Shown one piece after another: positions 55,380 to 62,776 of a stretch of 64,000 nucleotides of DNA; the first letter of the stretch is position 1, and each line of letters begins with the position of its first letter. The notes under the pieces were generated by a model. It had not been told where the DNA came from, made no database searches, and worked only from the letters and a program-made list of their open reading frames with translations. A program made the translations under genes and the position numbers. Source of the stretch: Saccharopolyspora endophytica (lineage in GTDB: Bacteria > Actinomycetota > Actinomycetes > Mycobacteriales > Pseudonocardiaceae); NCBI RefSeq assembly GCF_018070075.1, contig NZ_JAGPXE010000004.1:496001-560000 (forward strand). Direction: 5' to 3'.

Positions 55380-56834
55380 GTGGCCACGTCCAGCGCCGAA
55401 TCGTCGAGCAGGCTCGTGCCGGATCAGCTGGGCACCGCCGGAGTGGTGTTCCTGGTGCTGGCGGCGGTCGCGCCGCTGACCGCCGCCATCGTCGTCGCGG
55501 GCCTGGCGATCGGGCTCGGCGGTGGCGGTGGAACCGTCGTCGCCTACCTGGCCGTGGCGGTCGTGCTGCTGCTGTTCGCGGTCGGCTACGCCCAGATGTC
55601 GCGGGAGGTCGTCAGCGCGGGCGGGTTCTACGCGTTCGTGGTGCGAGGACTGGGCCGGCCCGCGGGTCTGGTGGCCGGGTTCATCGCCACCACGGGCTAC
55701 AACTTCTTCGTCGCCGGAGCGATGGGCACGGCCGGGTTCTACACGTCGTCGGCGCTGGCCGACCTGCTGGGGATCGATGTGCACTGGTACCTCAGCGCCC
55801 TGGTCATCATGTTGGCCGCGTTCCTGTTCGCCCGATCGGGGATCAGCATCAGCGCCAGGGCTCTGGGCATCGCGCTCGTGCTCGAAGTCCTCGTGCTCGT
55901 CGCCTTCAGCGCCTCGGTGCTGATCCGAACCGGCTTCAGCTTCGACGCGTTCAGCGTCGAGGCCATCACCGGAGGAGCGCCGGCCGTCGGCCTGCTGCTG
56001 GCGTCCACCGCCTTCCTGGGCTTCGAAGCGACATCGCTGTTCAGCGAGGAGGCCCGGCGACCGGAACGCACCATCCCGCGCGCCACCTACCTCGCGATCG
56101 CGCTGATCGGGCTGATCCACGGGGTGACGGTGTGGGCCGTGGTCAGCGCGGTCGGCGTGGCCGACGCTCAGCGCGTCGCCGAGCAGCACCTGGCCGACGG
56201 CGACCTGCTGTTCGCGCTGATCGATGAGTACCTGGGCGGGTTCCTCCTCGGGGTCGTGGTGGTGCTGCTGGTGGTGAGCCTGTTCGCCGCGCAGCTGGCC
56301 TTCCACAACGTCGCCGGGCGCTACCTGTTCTCCCTCGGCCGCGCGGAAGTGCTGCCCGGCGGGCTGGCGCGCACCCGCGACAACGGCGTGCCGCAGCGGG
56401 CGCTGTCGGTCAACGCGGGGTTCGCCGCCGTGGTCGCCGGGGCGTTCGCCGCGTTCGGGCTCGACGTGATCACCACGCTGGTACCGGTCATGGTCGGCTT
56501 CGGGACGCTGTGCATCATCGTGCTGCAGGCGCTGGCGGCGCTGTCGATCGTCGTGCACTTCCGGCGCGCGGCCGATCCCCGGGTGTGGTCCACGTTGGTG
56601 GCACCCGGGCTCGGTTTCCTCGGCCTGCTCTCGATTTCGGTGATGGCTGTGGCCAATTTCGGACTGCTGGCCGGATCCGAGGCCTCCTACGTGACCGCAC
56701 TGCCGTGGCTGCTGCCGGTCGCCGCGCTCGGCGGGTTCGCCCACGCGGCACACCTCCGGGCGAGGCGCCCGGAGGTGTACGAGGGGTTGGACGCCGACCT
56801 GGAGCGGTTCGGCGGTACCACTCCCACGAGCTAG
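55380..56834 (+). CDS. APC family amino acid permease
   Basis: 484 residues, about 12 TM helices. Family segments: 'VFLVLAAVAPLTAAIVVAG', 'SREVVSAGGFYAFVVRGLGRPAGLVAGF', 'FLGFEATSLFSEEARRPERTIPRATYLAI'. It probably imports an amino acid, or exchanges one for its amine, for the decarboxylase encoded nearby. GTG 55380 with GAAGGAG upstream. Ends 4 bp inside the convergent LuxR-type gene. Confidence 0.88.
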   Translation: MATSSAESSSRLVPDQLGTAGVVFLVLAAVAPLTAAIVVAGLAIGLGGGGGTVVAYLAVAVVLLLFAVGYAQMSREVVSAGGFYAFVVRGLGRPAGLVAGFIATTGYNFFVAGAMGTAGFYTSSALADLLGIDVHWYLSALVIMLAAFLFARSGISISARALGIALVLEVLVLVAFSASVLIRTGFSFDAFSVEAITGGAPAVGLLLASTAFLGFEATSLFSEEARRPERTIPRATYLAIALIGLIHGVTVWAVVSAVGVADAQRVAEQHLADGDLLFALIDEYLGGFLLGVVVVLLVVSLFAAQLAFHNVAGRYLFSLGRAEVLPGGLARTRDNGVPQRALSVNAGFAAVVAGAFAAFGLDVITTLVPVMVGFGTLCIIVLQALAALSIVVHFRRAADPRVWSTLVAPGLGFLGLLSISVMAVANFGLLAGSEASYVTALPWLLPVAALGGFAHAAHLRARRPEVYEGLDADLERFGGTTPTS

Positions 56835-57196
56835 CCCATGCGGCCCAGTGCCTTCACGACGGCCGAAGTCCGGTCGCCCACACCGAGTTTCGTGAAGATG
56901 TTTCGGAGGTGATTCTTGACCGTGCGTTCGGATATCCCCAGTGATCGTCCGATCTGCCGGTTGGAGCAGCCGCGAGCGAGGTGATCGAGGACCTCGCGCT
57001 CCCGCTTGGTCAGCGGTGAAAGCACCTCGGTCAGCGTGGTTTCGGAGGAGTCCGATGATTCGAGCATGTTGATCCTTAATGAAGCTAACTGACCGACTTG
57101 GTTCAGAACCTGACGCATCGCACGCGAGTGCTCGACGGCCTCGTGCAGCAACGCGGTGATCGCCCGGTCCAGAGCCCGGTCAGAGGAACGGGCCAT
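56831..57196 (-). CDS. Small LuxR-type helix-turn-helix regulator
   Basis: 121 residues. The C-terminal GerE/LuxR HTH is clear: 'LSPLTKREREVLDHLARGCSNRQIGRSLGISERTVKNHLRNIFTKLGV'. The N-terminal about 50 residues are helical, without receiver or ligand domain. Divergent from the decarboxylase gene, and next to the permease, so it probably regulates them. ATG 57196 with GGAGG 6 nt upstream is preferred to the earlier ATG at 57268. Confidence 0.85.
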   Translation of the reverse strand: MARSSDRALDRAITALLHEAVEHSRAMRQVLNQVGQLASLRINMLESSDSSETTLTEVLSPLTKREREVLDHLARGCSNRQIGRSLGISERTVKNHLRNIFTKLGVGDRTSAVVKALGRMG

Positions 57197-57353
57197 GAAA
57201 TGCCTCCACTCGGGCGGATCGTCCGGGGGCACCCTGCACCCGTCCTTTCCTACTTCCCATTTCGCCACAGCATTACGCGCGAATTACGACCCTGTCCGCG
57301 AATCCCTCGTATGAGTGGGGAATTGCCCCGTGTGGACCAGTCCGAGCGGCCTG

Positions 57354-57363
57354 GAACTAGTTC
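57354..57363. promoter_or_regulatory. Palindrome GAACTAGTTC in the decarboxylase promoter
   Basis: Perfect 10-bp palindrome about 97 bp upstream of the decarboxylase start, in the 263-bp divergent region with the LuxR-type gene. LuxR-type HTH dimers bind such short palindromes, so it is a candidate site. Confidence 0.35.
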
Positions 57364-57459
57364 GGATGATCTGGGGCGAATTGTTCATGGCACCTGGGTC
57401 CTGCCTGGTCGTAGCGTTGATCGTGTTTCGCACACAACCAGGAACAGGAGCATTCGACG

Positions 57460-58743
57460 ATGTCTGCTTTGCCGAAGGCGTTCGAGGAATCGTCGGGTTG
57501 CTCGACGCAACTTCGGGGCGGTATCCCTCTATTCGGAATGGATGCGGATGAGGCTTTCAACGCCGTCACGGAAAGGCTGAGCGGAGACGGCCCGCCGGAG
57601 CGCAACCTCGCGACCTTCCTGACCACATCGATCGAACCGGAGGCTCACCGGCTGTACCGCGAGTACCTGAACTACAACCTCGTCGACCGAGAGCAGTACC
57701 CGGCCATCGACGCGCTGCTGCGCGAGTGCGTCGACATCATCGGTGCGCTGTGGCACGGAGATGCGAGCGAGGTCGTGGGCAGTGCCACCACCGGGTCCAG
57801 CGAGGCGGCGATGCTCGCCGGTGCGTCCTTGCTGCGGGCCTGGCAGGACCGCACCGGAGATCGGCTGACCCGGCCGAACATCGTCATGGGGGCCGGCGCG
57901 CACGCCTGCTGGAAGAAGTTCTGCCGCCACTGGGGGGTGGAGGCGCGCGTCGCCCCGGCGACCGGCGATGGACCCGCGCTCGACGGCAGCGCGGTCGAGC
58001 GACTCTGCGACGAGCGGACCATCGGAGTCGTCGGGATCCTGGGGTCCACTCTGGACGGCCGCTACGAACCCATCGCCGAGATCGCCGAGCGGCTGGACCA
58101 GCTGGAGGAGCAGCGCGGTATCGACGTTCCGCTGCACGTCGACGCCGCATCGGGCGGGTTCATCGCGCCGTTCCTGGATCCCGAGCTGCTCTGGGACTTC
58201 CAGATCCCGCGAGTGGTCTCGATCAACGCTTCCGGTCACAAGTCCGGCATGGTGCTGCCGGGCCTGGGCTGGTTGCTCTGGCGGGACCGCAGCCGTCGCC
58301 GTCCCGAACTGGGGGTTCGGATCAACTACCTCGGCGGCGACGACGCCCACTACGAGCTGACCTTCTCCAGGTCGGCGGCCCCCGTGGTCATCCAGTACTA
58401 CAACTTCGTGCGCCTCGGGTTCGCCGGTTTCCGCGCCGTGCACGCCCGGTCCCGGTCGCTCGCGCAGCGGCTGGCCACGCGGTTGCAGGCGACCGGACGG
58501 CTCCGGGTGCTGGGCGACGGCAGCGAGTTACCCGTGGTCGTGGTGACCGCGGAACCACCGGTCGACCTGCGGGAGGTGTCCAAGCGACTGGCCGACATCG
58601 GCTGGTCCGTACCCGTCTACACCTTCCCGCCCAAGCTCGACGACGTCGAGGTGATGCGCATCGTCGTGCGCGGTGATCTCACGTCGGAAGCGGTCGAGAA
58701 CCTCGCGACCGCCGTCGAGGAATTCGTTTCCCACGCGAACTGA
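57460..58743 (+). CDS. Glutamate decarboxylase-like PLP-dependent decarboxylase
   Basis: 427 residues. GAD family motifs: 'NLATFLTTSIEPEAHRLYREYLNYNLVDREQYP' in outline, 'GSATTGSSEAAMLAGASLLRAW', 'PLHVDAASGGFIAPFLDP' (Asp228) and 'SINASGHKSGMVLPGLGWLLW' (PLP Lys261). The length is slightly under that of GadB and the C-terminal pH-sensing tail is missing. It likely decarboxylates glutamate to GABA, but a related acidic amino acid is possible. First of a run with the nitrilase-family gene (19-nt gap). Confidence 0.85.
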   Translation: MSALPKAFEESSGCSTQLRGGIPLFGMDADEAFNAVTERLSGDGPPERNLATFLTTSIEPEAHRLYREYLNYNLVDREQYPAIDALLRECVDIIGALWHGDASEVVGSATTGSSEAAMLAGASLLRAWQDRTGDRLTRPNIVMGAGAHACWKKFCRHWGVEARVAPATGDGPALDGSAVERLCDERTIGVVGILGSTLDGRYEPIAEIAERLDQLEEQRGIDVPLHVDAASGGFIAPFLDPELLWDFQIPRVVSINASGHKSGMVLPGLGWLLWRDRSRRRPELGVRINYLGGDDAHYELTFSRSAAPVVIQYYNFVRLGFAGFRAVHARSRSLAQRLATRLQATGRLRVLGDGSELPVVVVTAEPPVDLREVSKRLADIGWSVPVYTFPPKLDDVEVMRIVVRGDLTSEAVENLATAVEEFVSHAN

Positions 58744-58762
58744 TCGGAAAAGGAGAACATCC

Positions 58763-59695
58763 ATGCGTCCCGTCCGAATCGTCAGCCGGTTGACCGACCG
58801 CGAACCACCGCGGGCCGGCACCGGGATTCGCCTCGCGCTGTTCCAGGGCGAGAACCCCTCGGGAACGCCCGAGGCGGTGGCGGAGAACCTCCTCCGGATG
58901 GAGGAGGTGTTGGCGCTCGCCGCCGGCTACGGCAGCCAGCTGTGCGCCTTCCCCGAATGCTTCAACACCGGCTACGCGCTCAACCGTGAGCTCTGCGAGC
59001 AGCTCGCCGAGCCGAGTGACGGAAGGAGTGTCGAACTGGCCAAGAAGCTGTCCACGCAGCACGAGATCGCCGTCGCCCTGCCCTACGTGGAACGGGGCGC
59101 CAACGATGCGCTGCACGACTCGGTGGCCCTCGTCGCCGACGGAGAGCTCAAGGCCAACTACCGCAAGACCCACCTCTACGGCGACGCCGAACGGGTGAAC
59201 TTCACGCCGGGGCACGACCTGCCGCCCGTCGTTCAGGTGAACGGGTTCCCGGTCGGGTTGCTCAACTGCTACGAGTGCGAGTTCCCGCCGCTGTACCAGA
59301 GCCTGGTGCGGCGGGGAGCGCGGCTGATCGTCGGTCCCACGGCCGCCGACCGGCACTTCACGCTCCAGAACGGGAACCCGACGCTGGTGGCCTACCCCGA
59401 CGCCACCGAGCACATCATCCCCGCGATGGCCGCCGTCTGGCGGGTTTTCGTTGCCTACGCCAACCGGCGCGGATGGGAGGTGTCCGACCGCGGGCAGTGG
59501 GAGTACCGGGGCAACTCCGGCATCTGGGCGCCGGACGGCTCCCCGGTGGTCAGCGCGGGCCCGGAGGAACGTGCGGTGGACTCGCTGCTGCTGGCCGACT
59601 GCCTGCCGGAAGCGGTGCCGCCGTTCAGCCCGGAAGGTGATCACCTGAGCGATTCGCGGATGGCCGAATCCGAGAGGCTGCTGCCCGCAGGCTGA
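58763..59695 (+). CDS. Carbon-nitrogen hydrolase (nitrilase superfamily amidase)
   Basis: 310 residues. Catalytic triad Glu65 ('FPECFNTGY'), Lys135 ('NYRKTHLYG') and Cys169 ('LNCYECEFP') is complete. The N-terminal about 20 residues precede the domain. Close relatives hydrolyse omega-amides, N-carbamoyl compounds or polyamine-derived amides; no specific substrate can be assigned. Same direction as the decarboxylase; stop is 1 nt from the convergent pxpA stop. ATG 58763 with AAAGGAGA. Confidence 0.88.
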   Translation: MRPVRIVSRLTDREPPRAGTGIRLALFQGENPSGTPEAVAENLLRMEEVLALAAGYGSQLCAFPECFNTGYALNRELCEQLAEPSDGRSVELAKKLSTQHEIAVALPYVERGANDALHDSVALVADGELKANYRKTHLYGDAERVNFTPGHDLPPVVQVNGFPVGLLNCYECEFPPLYQSLVRRGARLIVGPTAADRHFTLQNGNPTLVAYPDATEHIIPAMAAVWRVFVAYANRRGWEVSDRGQWEYRGNSGIWAPDGSPVVSAGPEERAVDSLLLADCLPEAVPPFSPEGDHLSDSRMAESERLLPAG

Positions 59696-59696
59696 T

Positions 59697-60467
59697 TCAG
59701 CCCCGAGCGTCCGCCACTTCGGCCATCGGGGCCAGACGGACACCCGCGGAGGCGAACCGCTCGCGGATCGCCTCCGCGATGTCCACCGCGTTCGGCCGGT
59801 CGCCGTGCAGGCAGATCGTGTCGGCGTCCACCGGGATGGGGTTGCCCGTCACCGAGCGCACCTCGCCCCGCAGGACGGCCTCCGCCTGGTCCGCGCAGGT
59901 CTGCGGCGACTTCGGCAGCGGCTCCGGTTCGATGATGATGTGCCCGGAGTCGTCGTAGTCGAGGTCGGCGAAGGCCTCCCGCACCACCGGGAACCCGCGT
60001 TCGGCGAGGCGTTCGGACACGGGTCCGGCCAGCAGCACGATCCGCACGCCGGGAGCCGCGGTCGCGATGGCCTCCACGATGGCTTCGGCGACCCCCTCGT
60101 CCTTGAGCGTCAGCCCGTAGAACGCGCCGTGCGGCTTGACGTGCCGGATGGTCTCACCGCACCGAGCGGCGATCGCCTGCAGTGCCCCGAACTGGTACAG
60201 GCAGGCGCGCGCGGCGTCCTCCGGGCTCAGAGCCATGGCCCGCCTGCCGAAACCGGCGAGGTCGGGGAAACCGGGGTGCGCGCCGACGGCGGTGTCGCCG
60301 TCGCGTGCCAGTTCGACGGACCGCTGCATCGTCGCCGGGTCCCCGGCGTGCCAGCCGCAAGCGATGTTCACCGACGTCACGAGGGGGATGAGGCGGGCGT
60401 CGTCACCGAGACGCCACCGCCCGAAGCTCTCCCCGGCATCAGCGTTGAGGTCTACGAGAGTGCGCAT
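59697..60467 (-). CDS. pxpA: 5-oxoprolinase subunit A (LamB/YcsF family)
   Basis: 256 residues, usual length. Begins 'MRTLVDLNADAGESFG', with 'NIACGWHAGDPATM', 'GAHPGFPDLAGFGRRAM' and 'RHVKPHGAFYG', all family hallmarks. With PxpB and PxpC it cleaves 5-oxoproline using ATP. Here it is divergent from pxpB/pxpC and may act on the same or a related lactam. ATG 60467 with GGAGGTGAG upstream. Confidence 0.92.
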   Translation of the reverse strand: MRTLVDLNADAGESFGRWRLGDDARLIPLVTSVNIACGWHAGDPATMQRSVELARDGDTAVGAHPGFPDLAGFGRRAMALSPEDAARACLYQFGALQAIAARCGETIRHVKPHGAFYGLTLKDEGVAEAIVEAIATAAPGVRIVLLAGPVSERLAERGFPVVREAFADLDYDDSGHIIIEPEPLPKSPQTCADQAEAVLRGEVRSVTGNPIPVDADTICLHGDRPNAVDIAEAIRERFASAGVRLAPMAEVADARG

Positions 60468-60636
60468 GACTCACCTCCGGATCCGGGCGCCCACCTTAGT
60501 TTCCGGTGATTGCGCACGCAGATCAATCAGCCTATCCTCTCACTCGAAGGTGGTCGATTGGTGACCGACGCGCTGCGTCGAGCCGTCCTGCGGCGCATTC
60601 TCGACTGGCACTCGTCGGGGGATGCGGAGGTGCGCC

Positions 60637-61539
60637 GTGACCGTGATGGAGGTTCAACTACCACCGGCTCGGTACGAATTCGGCGGGGATGAGTTCATCT
60701 TCGTCGAAATCGACCGCGAGATGAGCCTGGAGGCCAATCTCAAGGCCATGGCCATCACCGGCGCGTTGCGCCGGGAGAACATCGACGGGGTCATCGACAT
60801 CTGCCCGTCGAACGCTTCATACCTCGTTCGGTTGGATCCGGATCGTCTGCATCCGACCGAACTCGTCGAGGAACTGCGCCGACTGGAGCGCACGGCCGGC
60901 GAGCTGCGCAGCGACGACGCTGTGAGCACCCGGATCGTGGACGTGCCGGTGCTCTTCGACGACCCGTGGACGCGCGAAACCCTGATGAGGTTCCGCGATC
61001 GCCACCAGGACCCCGAGGTCACCGACCTCGAATACGCCGCCAGGATCAACGGGTTCTCCGATGTGCCGTCGCTGATCGAGTCGATCACCTCGGCGCCGTT
61101 CCTGGTCACGATGCTCGGGTTCGTCCCGGGGCTTCCGTTCTGCTACCAGATGGTTCCGCGCGACCGGCAGATCGAGGTGCCCAAGTACGTGCGCCCGCGC
61201 ACCGACACGCCCGAGCGCGCTTTCGGCTACGGCGGCGCGTTCTCCGTGGTGTACCCGGTGCGAGGAGCCGGTGGGTACCAGCTGTTCGGGATCGCCCCGG
61301 CGCCGGTCTTCGACCTGGCGCAGCGGCTTCCCGACTTCGCTGACGACATCGCGTTCCCGCGGCCCAGCGATGTGCTGCGGTACCGGGCGATCGACCGGGA
61401 CGAGTACGACCGCACGCGCGTGGAGGTCGAGGAGGGCCGGTTCCGCTACCGGATCCGCGAGGCGGAACTCCTTCCGGCGGAACTGCTCGCCGACCCGGAC
61501 GCGGTCAACCGCGGGCTGTTGGAGGTGCTGTACAGATGA
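60637..61539 (+). CDS. pxpB: 5-oxoprolinase subunit B (KipI/AHS1 family)
   Basis: 300 residues. AHS1 motifs: 'VDVPVLFDDPWTRETL', 'FLVTMLGFVPGLPFCYQMVP' and 'YGGAFSVVYPVRGAGGYQLFG'. Typical PxpB is about 220-240 residues; this one has a longer N-terminus and C-terminus. AHS1 domains also form part of the carboxyltransferase of urea carboxylase. GTG 60637 with GGAGG 6 nt upstream. Stop overlaps the pxpC start (ATGA). Confidence 0.88.
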   Translation: MTVMEVQLPPARYEFGGDEFIFVEIDREMSLEANLKAMAITGALRRENIDGVIDICPSNASYLVRLDPDRLHPTELVEELRRLERTAGELRSDDAVSTRIVDVPVLFDDPWTRETLMRFRDRHQDPEVTDLEYAARINGFSDVPSLIESITSAPFLVTMLGFVPGLPFCYQMVPRDRQIEVPKYVRPRTDTPERAFGYGGAFSVVYPVRGAGGYQLFGIAPAPVFDLAQRLPDFADDIAFPRPSDVLRYRAIDRDEYDRTRVEVEEGRFRYRIREAELLPAELLADPDAVNRGLLEVLYR

Positions 61540-62516
61540 GTTCCTTGATCGTGCGCACGAGCGGCCTGTCCACGACGGTCCAGGACTCGGGCCGGGACGG
61601 CCAGTACGCCATCGGCATGCCGCCTTCGGGCGCGATGGACCAGTACTCCTACGCGGTCGCGAACCTGCTGGTCGGCAACCCCGACGGCGCCGCCGTGCTG
61701 GAGGCGACCTACATCGGGCCGGAGCTGGAGTTCACCGATTCCCGCAGCGTCGCGGTCACCGGTGCCGACAGCGTCGTCACCATCAACGGCGAACCGGCGC
61801 CGACCTGGCAGACGCTGGGGATCAAGGCCGGGGACGTCCTGGCGGTGAAGGCCGTGCGCGCGGGCGCCCGGCCCTACATCGCGATCAGCGGCGGGGTGGA
61901 CGTGCCGCTCTACCTCGGCTCGCGCTCGACCTACATGCTCACCGGTATCGGTGGTTTCGAGGGCCGCGCGCTGGTCGACGGCGACCGGCTCCCGCTCGGC
62001 GGGGCGGTCGAATCGCCCGCGCTGGGCACCGAGATCCCCGCCGAACTCATCCCGGAGTTCCCGGACGCGACCGTCCTTCGCCTGGTCGTCGGGTTGTGCG
62101 CCTACCGGTTGACCGAGCGAGCGCTGGAGTCGTTCCTCACCACGGAGTGGAAGGTCACCAAGGACGCCGACCGGGTGGGCTACCGGTTGCGCGGCGGCTC
62201 GCTGGAGTTCGTCGAGCGGGAGCAGCCGTTCGGCGCGGGGAGCGACCAGGCCAACGTCGTCGACCTCGGCTACCCGGTCGGATCGGTGCAGGTTCCCGGC
62301 GGTGACGAGCCGATCGTGCTGCTCAACGACGCGGTCACCGGTGGCGGGTACGCGACCATCGGCACCGTGATCTCGGTGGACCGCGATCGGATGGCCCAGG
62401 CCAGGACCGGCAGCAAGGTGCAGTTCGAGCGGGTGGACATCGATGGTGCGGTGGCCGCCCGGTCGGAACGGCGTGCACGTCTTGAAAAAGCGCGGGTGGC
62501 GGTAGCCGGCGCCTAG
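61536..62516 (+). CDS. pxpC: 5-oxoprolinase subunit C (KipA/AHS2 family)
   Basis: 326 residues. Begins 'LIVRTSGLSTTVQDSGRDGQYAIGMPPSGAMDQYS' in outline, the AHS2 signature; later 'RPYIAISGGVDVPLYLGSRSTYMLTGIGGFEGRAL' and 'LNDAVTGGGYATIGTVISVD'. It pairs with PxpB. Directly followed by biotin carrier and biotin carboxylase genes, as in a urea-carboxylase-like system. Confidence 0.9.
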   Translation: MSSLIVRTSGLSTTVQDSGRDGQYAIGMPPSGAMDQYSYAVANLLVGNPDGAAVLEATYIGPELEFTDSRSVAVTGADSVVTINGEPAPTWQTLGIKAGDVLAVKAVRAGARPYIAISGGVDVPLYLGSRSTYMLTGIGGFEGRALVDGDRLPLGGAVESPALGTEIPAELIPEFPDATVLRLVVGLCAYRLTERALESFLTTEWKVTKDADRVGYRLRGGSLEFVEREQPFGAGSDQANVVDLGYPVGSVQVPGGDEPIVLLNDAVTGGGYATIGTVISVDRDRMAQARTGSKVQFERVDIDGAVAARSERRARLEKARVAVAGA

Positions 62517-62536
62517 AGCCGGCGGAGGGGGAAACG

Positions 62537-62776
62537 ATGTCCACAGTGGATGCTCAGATGCCCGGTGTCTTCTACCGGCGCCCATCGCCCGAAGCGGACC
62601 CGTACATCGAGCCCGGAACCGTGGTGCGGTCCGGGCAGACGATCGGGCTCATCGAGGTGATGAAGACCTTCAACGAGGTCAAGGCCGACCGCGAGTGCCG
62701 GGTCAGCAAGATCTTGCTCGACGACGGTGACGAGGTGGACATCGGCCAGACGATGTTCGAGGTCGATGACGTATGA
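62537..62776 (+). CDS. Biotin carboxyl carrier protein
   Basis: 79 residues, a stand-alone biotinyl domain. The biotin site is 'EVMKTF' with Lys43, slightly different from the classical AMKM (M-K-T as in some acetyl-CoA carboxylases). N-terminus 'MSTVDAQMPGVFYRRPSPEADPYIEPG' resembles AccB. ATG with GGAGGGGGAAACG upstream; stop overlaps the biotin carboxylase ATG. Confidence 0.92.
   Translation: MSTVDAQMPGVFYRRPSPEADPYIEPGTVVRSGQTIGLIEVMKTFNEVKADRECRVSKILLDDGDEVDIGQTMFEVDDV

Noticed and set aside
60561-60692. Small ORF (GTG at 60561) upstream of and overlapping pxpB
   Set aside because: Arg-rich, no family match, and overlaps the pxpB ribosome site and start in another frame.
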